Source: Amycolatopsis sp. MtRt-6 (GTDB taxonomy: Bacteria > Actinomycetota > Actinomycetes > Mycobacteriales > Pseudonocardiaceae). From it: a stretch of DNA of 64,000 bases. Shown here piece after piece: positions 43,314 through 51,905 of the stretch (position 1 is the first letter of the stretch; each line of letters begins with the position of its first letter). A model generated the notes under the pieces. That model was not told where the DNA came from and did no database searches. It saw only the letters and a program-made list of their open reading frames with translations. Location of the stretch: assembly GCF_017308975.1 (NCBI RefSeq), contig NZ_JADWPD010000047.1:1-64000 (forward strand), given 5' to 3'. The position numbers were made by a program, and so were the translations under genes.

Positions 43314-44495
43314 TTATTCAGGGTTCCCCCTGGCCAGCCACGCCCCGAGCCTGCGGACGCCTTCGTCGATGTCCTCGGCGCTGCCGGCGAAGGAGAACCG
43401 GACGTACTTGCCGCCGTCGACCGGGTCGAAGTCGACGCCGGGGGTGATGGCGAGCCCGGTGTCGGCGAGCAGCCGCTGGCACCAGCTCAGGCTGTCTTCG
43501 GTGTAGGCGCTGACGTCGGCGTACGCGTAGAAGGCGCCGTCGGCCGGGGCGAGCTTGTCGAGACCGATGCGCCGCAGGCCGGCGAAGAGCCGGTCGCGGT
43601 TGGCGCGGTACCGCTCGACGTGGGCGTCGGCTTCCGCGTAGGCCTCCGGTGTGAAGGCGGCGAGGGCCGCGTACTGCGAAACCGCGGGCGGGCAGATCGT
43701 GAAGTTGCCGGTCAGGACGTCGATCGCGCGGTGCAGCCGCTGCGGGGCGAGCATCCAGCCGAGCCGCCACCCGGTCATCGCGAAGTACTTCGAGAAGCTG
43801 CCGAGCACGATCGGCTCCCGGCCGTACTGCCACGCGCAGTCGAGCTCGGCGCCGTAGGAGATGCCGTGGTAGATCTCGTCGCTGATCAGCTGAACGCCGT
43901 GCGACGCGCACCACCCGGTGATGGCGGCCAGTTCGCCGGGCGGCAGCACGGTCCCGGTCGGGTTGCTCGGGCTGGCGACGATCAGGCCGTCGATCGGGCC
44001 GAGCTCGTCGAGGAGATCTGTCGTCGGCTGGAAGTTGGTTTCCGCGGAGGTGGCGAACTCGACGACCTCGCAGCCGAGGACGGAGAGCAGGTTGCGGTAG
44101 GCGGGGTAGCCGGGCCGCGCCATGGCGACCTTGGCGCCGGGGTCGAAGGCGCTGAGGAAGGCGAGCAGGAAACCCCCGGACGACCCGGTGGTCAGGACGA
44201 CGTCGTGCGCCTGGACGTCGACGTCGTACCGCTTCCGGTAGTGCCCGGCGACGGCTTCGCGCAGCTCCGGGATACCGAGCTGTTCGGTGTAGCCGAGGGT
44301 GCTGTCTTCCAGGGCTTTCCGCGCGGCTTCGAGCACGGGCTTCGGCGCGGCCGCGGACGGCTGCCCGGCGGCGAGCGACACGAGATCGCCGTGACTGCGC
44401 TGCCGGGACCCGGCCGCGGAGAGGACGTCCATGACGTGGAAGGGCGGCACGCCGGCCCGCAGCGCGGGCCCGGCGAAAGCTCCGAGGTCGGCCAT
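43314..44495 (-). CDS. Pyridoxal-phosphate aminotransferase, class I/II
   Basis: The 393-residue fold-type I enzyme transfers amino groups between an amino acid and a 2-oxo acid. The cofactor lysine is in GSFSKYFAMTGWRLGW. Other motifs are TLGYTEQLGIPELREAV, ASPSNPTGTVLP and SDEIYHGI with the PLP-contacting Asp and Tyr. The C-terminal KYVRFSFAGS carries the carboxylate-binding arginine. It resembles aspartate or alanine/valine-type aminotransferases. It ends a leftward series after the T7SS locus but is separated by its own start nine bases after the intein-containing gene. The substrate is open. Confidence 0.9.
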   Translation of the reverse strand: MADLGAFAGPALRAGVPPFHVMDVLSAAGSRQRSHGDLVSLAAGQPSAAAPKPVLEAARKALEDSTLGYTEQLGIPELREAVAGHYRKRYDVDVQAHDVVLTTGSSGGFLLAFLSAFDPGAKVAMARPGYPAYRNLLSVLGCEVVEFATSAETNFQPTTDLLDELGPIDGLIVASPSNPTGTVLPPGELAAITGWCASHGVQLISDEIYHGISYGAELDCAWQYGREPIVLGSFSKYFAMTGWRLGWMLAPQRLHRAIDVLTGNFTICPPAVSQYAALAAFTPEAYAEADAHVERYRANRDRLFAGLRRIGLDKLAPADGAFYAYADVSAYTEDSLSWCQRLLADTGLAITPGVDFDPVDGGKYVRFSFAGSAEDIDEGVRRLGAWLARGNPE

Positions 44496-44504
44496 GGGGT
44501 CAGG

Positions 44505-46733
44505 CTAGTAGCCGCGGTAGGCACCACCGTGCGCCATGGCCTTGATGCCGGGCACGTTGTCCAGGCTCCCGTACCGGTCGAAGGAGTAGCGGACACCCGC
44601 GATGATGTTGTCGACCGGGTTGTAGATGTTGTCGTGCCCGGGGAGCTTGTGGGCGTTGAAGGTGGAGTCGATGCACTGCATGAGCCCCTTGGACGGGTGC
44701 CCCGCGGCGGCGTTCGAATTGCCGGTCAGGAAGATGTGGTCACCTTCCTGAGCAGTCCACGTGCCCAGTTCCGTGGTCACGCACCAGACGTCACCCCGCG
44801 CGGCGGCTTCCTTGCGCAGGAAAGCGCCGGTGATGATCGGGTTGTTGAGGTGCACGGAGAACTCGGGGCGCCATGTCTCCGGCTGGTTCTTCCGCTCCAC
44901 GGGCAGCACCCGGGGCCGGGCGCCGGACAGGTAACCAGCCAGCGCGATCGCGTCGAGGACCGCACCGGGCGCCTGGTAGACGACGACCTGAGGTTGCGAG
45001 TAACCGGGCCGCGCGTACCGGGTTCCCTCGGCGTCGGTGATCGCTTCGAGCCACGCCTCGCGCTGCGTGGTTGACATCGCCAGCACCTGAGCGACCGCGT
45101 CGGACCGGGGATGCCCGGCGCGCACCAGCAGGTCCTGGGCGTAGTCGTGGTCCAGCCGGAACTGGTGCCGTGGCCCGCACCCGCCGCGATCGTCGACGTA
45201 CAGCGCGTGCGGCACACCGTCGAGGAGCTTGCGGAGCTTCGCCACCATTTCGGGCTTCGACTGCGCGATCGACATCGTCGGCCGGTGCCGGCGGGACTCG
45301 ATGTGGCCGTCGCCGGCGATCCACCCGAGGATGGCGGCTTCGGAGACGCTGATGTCGAGGGAAGATTCGGTCGCGGCCGGTGCCGACAGGAGGATCCGGT
45401 CGCGTGACCGGACGTCCTCGGTGGTGACGAAGCCGGCTTCCCTCGCGTAGCGGTGATCCTGCTTCGGCGAAACGAAGCCGTGCTTCTTGCGCCGGTGCAC
45501 CGCGACGCCGTTCGCCGGCTGCCGCACCGCCCGCGGCTCCCAGCCGCACTCCGGGCAGACCACCGGCAGATCGGTGCGTCCGATGCTGACCCGAGGCAGG
45601 TTGAGCCAGCGGTGGTTCGGCGTCGTGGTCGCCTGCCAGCGCGTGTTGCTCATCCGGACCAGTTCGGCGTCTTCGTGGTGGACGACCCGGGTGATCCGTG
45701 TCCACTCGCTCCGCCCGGTGGCCGGGTTGAAGCCGATCGTCTCGTCGCCGACCTCGACCGCGTCGTGCTTCAAAAGCCCGCGCCTGGTCACGATCAGCGT
45801 GTCCAGCGGTACGCAGTCCCAGTTGTTGATGGCGTTGGGATTTCCGCCGGACTCGTGCTGGATGATCGCCCAGATCTTCGGGATGTCCGCGTCCGTGACC
45901 GGAATCCCCGCGGCCTGGAGAGCCTTCATCGCCTCCTGGATCCACTGCTGGACGTTGCCCGGGGGCGGCGAGGACGGCGGGCCACCGCTCGGCCCGAGGC
46001 CACCGCCGCCACCTCCGCCGCCACCACCACCGCCTCCGCCCCCGTGGGAGGAGCCGTTGCTGTGGATGCCGCCCGTGCTCTTGGGGGCCGAGGCGGAGCT
46101 GTTCGGGAGCGGGACCTGGTCGTAGCCGCCCTCGATCTGCTGGGACATCAGCTTCTGGGAGGCCTTGATCGCCGTGTCGGCCTGGGTTTGCAGGCCCGTC
46201 ACGTCGCTCTCGAAGCCGGCGGTGATGTTGTGGATGTCCGTCTTCGCGGTGGCCAGGATCTGGTCGGCGCTGGGGCTGGGGCCCGGCTTGCCTTCGTCGT
46301 GCGCCTTCTTCGCCGCGGCCAGGGCGTTGTTGATGTCGGTTTCGGCCTTGGCGTTGCGGTCGTTGACGGCCTTTTCCGCGGCGAGCTGCTTGTCCCCGAC
46401 GTTCTTCTTGATCTGGTCGAGGGTCCTCGCGAGGTCGTCGAGGTCCTTGGCGACGTCCTCGAGGTGGGTCTGCACCTTGGTGCCGGCGTCGCGGACCTGG
46501 CGGACGTACCTGAAGAACTCGTCGGCCGCGGGCCCGGCCCACACCTTCGCGTCCAGCGCGTCGGTGGAGCTCTTCAAAGAGGCGTTGTGGTCACCGGCGT
46601 TCTTTCCGGCCTCGCGGAACTGCGCGGCCGCCGCGGTGATTTTTCCCAAATCGACCTTTTCGACCTGGTCGACCTTCTTCATGAAGGCTTCCCAGTTGTC
46701 CGGCGTTCCGGCGCCGCCCCCGTTCAAACCCAC
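44505..46733 (-). CDS. WXG-type T7SS protein with SLT transglycosylase domain interrupted by an intein
   Basis: A 742-residue precursor. Residues 28-110 form a helical WXG100-like domain with W65-A-G. A second helical region runs to about 200, then a Ser/Gly linker with 15 consecutive glycines (231-245). An SLT lysozyme-like domain starts near 258 with catalytic Glu294 (IQHESGGNPNAINNWD). It is cut by a 366-residue intein (307-672) and resumes with SNAAAGHPSKGLMQCIDSTF and IYNPVDNIIAGVRYS. Splicing would give about 376 residues. The product is presumably exported by a type VII system and cuts or remodels peptidoglycan. It lies 19 bases after the EspC-like gene. No secretion motor is nearby. 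Confidence 0.88.
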   Translation of the reverse strand: MGLNGGGAGTPDNWEAFMKKVDQVEKVDLGKITAAAAQFREAGKNAGDHNASLKSSTDALDAKVWAGPAADEFFRYVRQVRDAGTKVQTHLEDVAKDLDDLARTLDQIKKNVGDKQLAAEKAVNDRNAKAETDINNALAAAKKAHDEGKPGPSPSADQILATAKTDIHNITAGFESDVTGLQTQADTAIKASQKLMSQQIEGGYDQVPLPNSSASAPKSTGGIHSNGSSHGGGGGGGGGGGGGGGLGPSGGPPSSPPPGNVQQWIQEAMKALQAAGIPVTDADIPKIWAIIQHESGGNPNAINNWDCVPLDTLIVTRRGLLKHDAVEVGDETIGFNPATGRSEWTRITRVVHHEDAELVRMSNTRWQATTTPNHRWLNLPRVSIGRTDLPVVCPECGWEPRAVRQPANGVAVHRRKKHGFVSPKQDHRYAREAGFVTTEDVRSRDRILLSAPAATESSLDISVSEAAILGWIAGDGHIESRRHRPTMSIAQSKPEMVAKLRKLLDGVPHALYVDDRGGCGPRHQFRLDHDYAQDLLVRAGHPRSDAVAQVLAMSTTQREAWLEAITDAEGTRYARPGYSQPQVVVYQAPGAVLDAIALAGYLSGARPRVLPVERKNQPETWRPEFSVHLNNPIITGAFLRKEAAARGDVWCVTTELGTWTAQEGDHIFLTGNSNAAAGHPSKGLMQCIDSTFNAHKLPGHDNIYNPVDNIIAGVRYSFDRYGSLDNVPGIKAMAHGGAYRGY
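44718..45815 (-). other. Intein with LAGLIDADG homing endonuclease and a C2H2-like finger
   Basis: This segment encodes residues 307-672 of the host precursor. It begins with Cys307 (block A, CVPLDTLIVTRRG) and has block B TTTPNHRW (Thr371, His374). Two endonuclease motifs follow, ILGWIAGDGHIE (468-479) and AWLEAITDAEGTR (560-572). Block F is VWCVTTELGTWTA and block G ends HIFLTGN, followed by Ser673 as the +1 extein residue. The usual penultimate His is Gly671 here. A C-x2-C-x16-H-x4-H pattern (C393, C396, H413, H418) suggests a zinc finger in the endonuclease region. The insertion falls in the most conserved SLT stretch, 13 residues after the catalytic Glu. Confidence 0.9.
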
Positions 46734-46752
46734 TCTGGTGCCCCCTGCTACT

Positions 46753-47064
46753 TCACTTGTCGACGTGCAGCTTGAGGTCGCTCGCGCCGACCTGGTCGGT
46801 CTCGGCGATCAGGCCCGCGGCCTTGCGCATGGCGAACCCCAGCGCCTCCATGTGCTTGCCGGCGGCGTCGAACTGGTTGTGCACGCCGTCCTTGAACTTG
46901 CCGACGGCGCCGTGCGCGTCGCCCGTCTCATCCATCCCGCCGAAGGGGCTTTCCTTCTCGTGGTCCAGGCCGGTGACCTTCTGCTTGGACTTCTCGAACT
47001 CGTCCTTGAGCTTCTCCACCTGGCCGGCCGCAATGGCCATCGATTCGGTGTCGTAGACAGGCAC
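46753..47064 (-). CDS. EspC-like ESX secretion-associated protein
   Basis: A 103-residue helical protein of the EspC/T7SS substrate type: MPVYDTESMAIAAGQVEKLK, then GLDHEKESPFGGM, and a helix FDAAGKHMEALGFAMRKAAG before LIAETDQVGASDL. It has no signal peptide, as expected of ESX-exported partners. GTG 47064 follows AAGGGG at about ten bases. It lies directly upstream of the WXG-SLT-intein gene and is probably its cotranscribed secretion partner. Function beyond export is unknown. Confidence 0.8.
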   Translation of the reverse strand: MPVYDTESMAIAAGQVEKLKDEFEKSKQKVTGLDHEKESPFGGMDETGDAHGAVGKFKDGVHNQFDAAGKHMEALGFAMRKAAGLIAETDQVGASDLKLHVDK

Positions 47065-47197
47065 GGTTCGTCATCCCCTTCGGAAACTTGTCTCCGCCTG
47101 CTCGGACGTCGTCATGACCAGGACGGTTCCCGCGCTTACTTTATGACTTTCCGAGGGGCGCGCGTACGGTTCCCGGCCAACTTCCACCCGGCGGGGA

Positions 47198-47956
47198 TCA
47201 GGCCTCCGCCACCAGTTCACGAATCCGCGTCGCCAGCAGGGCGTTGTCCGCCGGGGTCACAGTGGCCCACTCGCGGCCGTCGCGGTCGGGGCCGACCTGG
47301 AACAGGTAGCGGCCCGCGTCCGTGTCGAAGAACGCCACCACCCGGTCCGCGCGGTGGACCACTCCGTCGCGTGACGTGCGTTCCGCGCCGAACTGGCCGC
47401 GGGCCTCCTGGCCCAGCAGCATGCCCGACAGTTCCTGGGCCTGGAACAACGGCACGCCGCGGTCTTCCAGGGCCGTGACCAGTCCCTTCGCGTCGCCCTT
47501 CGCCGCCGCGTCGGCGGATTTCACCACGTCGTAGGGGAGGCTGACTGTCTGGCCGATGCCGGGGCCCAGGTCGCCCGCCACCGAGACCGCCGCCTCCGCG
47601 AGGCCGTCCTCCGTGGCCGGGATCAGCCAGACCTCGCCATTGTCCACCACCGCGAGCACCGCCTGGCCGCGCAAGCTGACCGCGCGGCCGCGGATCTCGC
47701 GTTCGGCCCACACCCACACGTCGATCGCGGACTGCGGGCGCGCCAGCAGGTGCAGCAGGTCGGCCAGTTCACCGGACACCCGCTTGTTACGGGCCAGGCG
47801 CCGCTCGGTCAGCGACGTCCAGGCCGACTCGACGAGCTCGAGCCGCTCGGTGCGGGTGGTTCCTTCGCTCGGCACGTCCAGCGCGACGTGCCGGCGGGGC
47901 AGGTCGAAGGACTCCCAGAGCACGTCGAACTCGAGGGCCGACAAGACGAGCGACAC
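47198..47956 (-). CDS. ESX secretion-associated chaperone, EspG family
   Basis: The 252-residue cytoplasmic protein matches the EspG family, which binds PE/PPE pairs and guides them to the ESX motor. Characteristic parts are LSALEFDVLWESFDLPRRHV, the RRLARNKRVSGELADLLHLL helix and the FQVGPDRDGREWATVTPAD C-terminus. The start is GTG 47956, two bases after the PPE-like gene stop. It should serve that neighbour. Its presence together with PPE-like, PE-like and EspC-like genes identifies the locus as T7SS-related. Confidence 0.83.
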   Translation of the reverse strand: MSLVLSALEFDVLWESFDLPRRHVALDVPSEGTTRTERLELVESAWTSLTERRLARNKRVSGELADLLHLLARPQSAIDVWVWAEREIRGRAVSLRGQAVLAVVDNGEVWLIPATEDGLAEAAVSVAGDLGPGIGQTVSLPYDVVKSADAAAKGDAKGLVTALEDRGVPLFQAQELSGMLLGQEARGQFGAERTSRDGVVHRADRVVAFFDTDAGRYLFQVGPDRDGREWATVTPADNALLATRIRELVAEA

Positions 47957-47958
47957 GG

Positions 47959-49533
47959 TCAGCGACCGTCCCGGCCGTGTTCGCCGAGCACGTCGGGGGA
48001 AACCATCCGCTGGTCGGCGAAGAGGTCCTGGTCGTCGACGCCGTAGCGGCGGACGTGTTCGGCGTCCTCCTCCCGCGGTGCCGCCTCGGACAGGAACTTC
48101 GCCTCGCCGGGCTTCTGCTTCGGGCTGATCTGCTCCGACTTCCGCAGCGCGACGGCCTCCTCCTCGGGCAGCTCGCCCACCGGCAACGGCCGGACCGGGC
48201 CCTTCGGCTGGCCCTTCTCGCGCCGCTGACGTTCCTTGTCGCCGCTCAGCGCGCCGCCGGCCACGCCGGCCCCGATCGCCGCCGCGCCCGCGCCGATGTC
48301 GCCGGGGGTCGCGCCGGGCTTCACCACGAAGCCGCGTTCGCCGGTGAACTGGCCGGGCTGGAGCGGGGCCTGCGGCATCGCGCCGACCGTGCGGCCCTTG
48401 GCCAGCAACCCGTCCGGGCCGCGGCCGGCCGAGCTGTCGATGCCGGTCGCACCGCCGGGGGCGCTGCCGCCACCGCCGCCGAGCGACTTGATCGGCGCCG
48501 TCGCGGGGGCCGAGCCGGGCGGCAGCGCGCCGGGCGCGCCCGGCGGGACGAACGGCTCGCCGTGGCCACCACCCGCCGGACCGGGGGTGAAGCGGCCGGA
48601 CGGATCGCCGGACGTGCCGCGGCCCGGGGCCGGGACCCAGCCGGGGCCGGGCGACACCGTCGGCGGCTTCGCGCTCGACGGTGTCGTCGAACTCGGCGTC
48701 GTGTGCTGGGCGGCGGGCGCGGCGCCCACCGAGCCGGTCTGCCGCGACTGCCGCACGGGCCCGGACGGCTGCTGCGCCGCGACGCCGTACGCCGGGGTCG
48801 GCGGATCGGCGTGGACGGTGTGGGAGACCGGCTGCACCGCCGGCGGTTCGACGCGCACCGACCGGACGTTGTCCGAAGCCGGCTTCACGCCGCCGTCCGG
48901 CGTCACCTCGACCGCGGCGCCGGCGACGTCCAGCACTCCCGGCGTGATGCCGGGAGCGGCCAGCTTCAGCGACTCCGGGTCGGACAGCGCCTGCGTCGCG
49001 AGCAGGTTCGTGCCGCTCTGCTGCGCGTACTCGTTCAGCGCCTGCTGTGCCTGGGCCTTGGCGTCGTTCGCGGCCTCGACCTGGCGAGCGTGGTCGGTCT
49101 CGAAGCCGATCAGGCTCATCAGCAGGCCGTCGGTGAGGGTGAAGCCGCCCGCGCCCTTCCGGACCGTCTCGGCGTCCGGCAGCTTGTACTTGGTGCGGTT
49201 GAAGGCCTCGCCCTGCTCGAACACCATTTCCGCGGCGTGCGCGACCTTCGTGGTGGCGTCCTGGGAGAAGCCGGCCTGCTCGGTGAACACCTGGCTCGCC
49301 GCGCCGCCGGCCTGGCTCTGCCACTCGACGCCGAGCTCCAGCAGCTGCGCGCGCAGCGTCTGGTCGGTGTGGGCGAGCGCGGTCGCGACGGCCTTCAGCG
49401 CGTCGACGGCGGTGCCGATGCTGCCGGTGCCGTCGCCGTTGATCATCCGGGTGATCTGGTCGGCGATCGCGGTGTTGGTCCAGCCGTCGAACCGGTGGTT
49501 CTGGATCCCGGCCGCGAGCTCGGAGAATTCCAC
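47959..49533 (-). CDS. PPE-like T7SS substrate with Pro/Gly-rich tail
   Basis: The 524-residue protein starts with a helical PPE-like domain of about 180 residues: MEFSELAAGIQNHRFDGWTN, LLELGVEWQSQAGGAASQVF, and FTLTDGLLMSLIGFETDHAR. It continues into a long Pro/Gly/Ser/Ala-rich region (about 230-440) and a charged C-terminus with EDAEHVRRYGVDDQDLFADQ. It would pair with the PE-like protein at 50126 and be guided by the EspG-like protein downstream. GTG 49533 follows AGGGAGGGC. The low-complexity part suggests an extended cell-surface or wall-spanning protein. No enzymatic domain is recognisable. Confidence 0.8.
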   Translation of the reverse strand: MEFSELAAGIQNHRFDGWTNTAIADQITRMINGDGTGSIGTAVDALKAVATALAHTDQTLRAQLLELGVEWQSQAGGAASQVFTEQAGFSQDATTKVAHAAEMVFEQGEAFNRTKYKLPDAETVRKGAGGFTLTDGLLMSLIGFETDHARQVEAANDAKAQAQQALNEYAQQSGTNLLATQALSDPESLKLAAPGITPGVLDVAGAAVEVTPDGGVKPASDNVRSVRVEPPAVQPVSHTVHADPPTPAYGVAAQQPSGPVRQSRQTGSVGAAPAAQHTTPSSTTPSSAKPPTVSPGPGWVPAPGRGTSGDPSGRFTPGPAGGGHGEPFVPPGAPGALPPGSAPATAPIKSLGGGGGSAPGGATGIDSSAGRGPDGLLAKGRTVGAMPQAPLQPGQFTGERGFVVKPGATPGDIGAGAAAIGAGVAGGALSGDKERQRREKGQPKGPVRPLPVGELPEEEAVALRKSEQISPKQKPGEAKFLSEAAPREEDAEHVRRYGVDDQDLFADQRMVSPDVLGEHGRDGR

Positions 49534-49542
49534 GCGCCCTCC

Positions 49543-50151
49543 CTAGTTGCGTGCTTTCAGGGTCTGCAACGCCAGGTCGGCGGCGTGGGCCGACATGTCG
49601 CACAGCTGCGGCTGGGTGAGCTTGCCGCGGGTGATGGCGAAGGTCTGGACGGCGAGCGTCTGTCCCTTCGCGACGCCGACGAGCGTCTCGCAGTCGGCCG
49701 GGTCGCCGGCCGCGCGGTAGTTCGTCAGCGCCGGGTAGCCACCGATGGTCTTCGGTTCGGTGGTCATGCTGTTCTTCTTGCGGGTGCCGGTGATCCACTG
49801 TTCGAGGTCCGCCGGCACCGCGCGGACGTGGTAGGCGTGCACGGGCTCGGCGCCGTCGGCGTCGAACACGCAGGTCGGGCCGTCCTGCTCCGGCGCCTGC
49901 CGCGGCACGCTGGTGATCTTCAGCGCGTCGAGCTGCACCTGGGGGAAGATCTCGCACAGTTCGACGCCCTGCAGCGACAGGTCGGCCGGGCGCTGCGGCA
50001 ACTGGGCCGCCTTGGCGCTCTGCGACGCGGCCGTGGCGGCCGTCTCGACCGGGTACGGCGTGCCTTCGGTGCCCGCGGAGCAGCCGGCGAGCGCCGCCGT
50101 CGCGAGCACGCCTCCGGCGATCCGGTTACGCACCGTGCTTGCCGCGGTCAC
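49543..50151 (-). CDS. DUF3558 lipoprotein
   Basis: A 202-residue exported lipoprotein with a signal ending LAGC. The mature domain has the DUF3558 pattern with cysteines in ELCEIFP, PTCVFDAD and ADCETLV, which could pair in disulphides, plus KTIGGYPALTNYR. Such proteins are frequent in Pseudonocardiaceae, including next to ESX substrate genes, but their role is unknown. The GTG start at 50151 lies inside the upstream PE-like gene (26-base overlap), so it is probably translationally coupled. Confidence 0.83.
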   Translation of the reverse strand: MTAASTVRNRIAGGVLATAALAGCSAGTEGTPYPVETAATAASQSAKAAQLPQRPADLSLQGVELCEIFPQVQLDALKITSVPRQAPEQDGPTCVFDADGAEPVHAYHVRAVPADLEQWITGTRKKNSMTTEPKTIGGYPALTNYRAAGDPADCETLVGVAKGQTLAVQTFAITRGKLTQPQLCDMSAHAADLALQTLKARN

Positions 50152-50506
50152 CGAACACCGCCGCCTTCTCCTCTTCGCTGATCTTGTAGTCCTTCGCGGC
50201 TTCGCGCAGCTGCTCGACCAGGCGCTTGAGGCCGGCGACGTACTCGCGGACCTGGCCCGCGTAGGAGCGGTCGCCGTCGGCGATGAGGGTGTTCCAGGCC
50301 TGGACCGACTGGGTGCTGATCACGTCCGCGGACGGGGAGTCGATCCGCAGCTGGCCGAGCTTGGTCAGCAGCTGGTCTTCGAGCGCGTTGGCCTGCTCTT
50401 CGACGATCCGGGCGACGTCGAGGAGCTTGTCCGGGTGGACCAGGACGTCCGCGGCCGCCGGCGCCACCGGGACGGCCGAGCTGAGGTCGTACGAGGGTCC
50501 TGACAT
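50126..50506 (-). CDS. Helical PE/WXG-like T7SS protein
   Basis: A 126-residue protein rich in helices: HPDKLLDVARIVEEQANALE, then LLTKLGQLRIDSPSADVIS, and YAGQVREYVAGLKRLVEQLR. The layout and position ahead of DUF3558, PPE-like and EspG-like genes suit a PE-type partner. There is no signal peptide. ATG 50506 follows GGGGAG; the frame opens six codons earlier. It is the first gene of the substrate operon, with a promoter expected in 50507-50630. The last 26 bases overlap the DUF3558 gene. Confidence 0.72.
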   Translation of the reverse strand: MSGPSYDLSSAVPVAPAAADVLVHPDKLLDVARIVEEQANALEDQLLTKLGQLRIDSPSADVISTQSVQAWNTLIADGDRSYAGQVREYVAGLKRLVEQLREAAKDYKISEEEKAAVFGDRGKHGA

Positions 50507-50630
50507 GCTCTCCCCTGACGTCATACGGACAGTGACCGGCCGGCTCCCGTCGAGGCTACCAACGCGGGTGTGGCGGCAGCCTGAGTTTGGACGAAGAGTG
50601 TGCCCGGCCGGTTCCCCCGATCCGTGGAAA

Positions 50631-51905
50631 TCAGGCGCGCTGTTTCGCCGCCGGGGCGCCGACCTCGCCGTTCGCCGCCTTCAACGCGATGTCCGTGCGG
50701 TGGTGCGAGCCCGCGAGGTGGACCTTCTCGACGATCTCGTAGGCGTGCTTGCGCGCCGACTTGAGCGTCTTGCCGGTGCCGACGACCGAGAGCACGCGGC
50801 CGCCGGCGGAGACGACGGCGCCGTCGTCGCGGCGGCGGGTGCCGGCGTGCAGGACGCCTTCCAGCTCGGCTCCGGTGATGATGTCGCCGGTGCGCGGCTT
50901 GCCCGGGTAGCCGTCGGCCGCGACGACGACGGTGACGGCGGCGCCGCCCGCCCACTCCAGCGGCGGGTGCTCGGCGAGCTTGCCGGTGGCGGTGGCGTGC
51001 ATCAGCCCGGCGATCGGGGTGCGCAGCAGGGCCAGCACGACCTGCGTCTCCGGGTCGCCGAAGCGGCAGTTGAACTCGATGACCTGCGGACCGTCGGAGG
51101 TCAGCGCGAGGCCGGCGTAGAGGAGGCCGGAAAAGGGGGCACCGCGGTTCACCAGCTCGTCGGCGACCGGCTGGACGACCGTCCTGACCAGCTCGTCGAC
51201 CAGGTTTTCCGGCGCCCACGGCAGCGGCGCGTAGGCACCCATGCCGCCGGTGTTCGGGCCGGCGTCGCCGTCGCCGACGCGCTTGAAGTCCTGCGCGGGC
51301 AGCAGCGGGACGACGGTGTTGCCGTCGACGAAGCAGAACAGCGAGGCCTCCGGTCCGTCCAAAAAGGACTCCAGGAGGACCGGGTGCCCGCCGTCGAGCA
51401 GCATGATGGCGTGCTTGCGCGCGACGTCGATGTCCCGCGTGACGACGACGCCCTTGCCGGCGGCCAGCCCGTCGTCCTTGACCACCCAGGTCGGGCCGAA
51501 GCGCGCGAGCGCGGCATCGAGCCGGGCCGGGTTGTCGACGACCTCGCACCGCGCGGTCGGCACGTTCGCGGCAGCCATGACGTCCTTGGCGAAGGCCTTC
51601 GAGCCTTCGATCCGGGCGGCGGCGGCGGAGGGGCCGAAGCAGGCGATGCCGGCCTTGCGGACGGCGTCGGCGACCCCGGCGACGAGCGGCACCTCGGGAC
51701 CGACCACGACCAGGTCGGCGTGCCAGCTCTTCGCGAGCGCCGCGACCGCGGCCGGGTCGGCGGCGTCGACGCCGAGCTGCTCGGCGACGGCGGCGGTCCC
51801 GGCGTTGCCGGGCGCGCAGGCCAGGGCCGTGACCGCGGGGTCGCCGGACGCCGCGAGGACGAGTGCATGCTCCCGGGCGCCGGAGCCGATTACCAGTACG
51901 CGCAC
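50631..51905 (-). CDS. purD: Phosphoribosylamine-glycine ligase (GARS)
   Basis: The 424-residue ATP-grasp ligase joins phosphoribosylamine with glycine to form GAR, the second step of purine synthesis. Motifs are RVLVIGSGAREHALVLA at the N-terminus, WVVKDDGLAAGKGVVV and GPNTGGMGAYAPLPW. EFNCRFGDPETQ supplies metal and nucleotide contacts. The start is GTG 51905. Its 3' end is 125 bases upstream of the T7SS substrate operon on the same strand, and it is divergent from the GDPD gene. It is the rightmost of the scattered purine genes in the window. Confidence 0.96.
   Translation of the reverse strand: MRVLVIGSGAREHALVLAASGDPAVTALACAPGNAGTAAVAEQLGVDAADPAAVAALAKSWHADLVVVGPEVPLVAGVADAVRKAGIACFGPSAAAARIEGSKAFAKDVMAAANVPTARCEVVDNPARLDAALARFGPTWVVKDDGLAAGKGVVVTRDIDVARKHAIMLLDGGHPVLLESFLDGPEASLFCFVDGNTVVPLLPAQDFKRVGDGDAGPNTGGMGAYAPLPWAPENLVDELVRTVVQPVADELVNRGAPFSGLLYAGLALTSDGPQVIEFNCRFGDPETQVVLALLRTPIAGLMHATATGKLAEHPPLEWAGGAAVTVVVAADGYPGKPRTGDIITGAELEGVLHAGTRRRDDGAVVSAGGRVLSVVGTGKTLKSARKHAYEIVEKVHLAGSHHRTDIALKAANGEVGAPAAKQRA

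Noticed and set aside
46000..46050. Poly-glycine tract as a sign of frameshift or low-quality sequence
   Set aside because: The 15 glycine codons use mixed third bases (GGC, GGT, GGA, GGG), which indicates real linker sequence and not homopolymer error.
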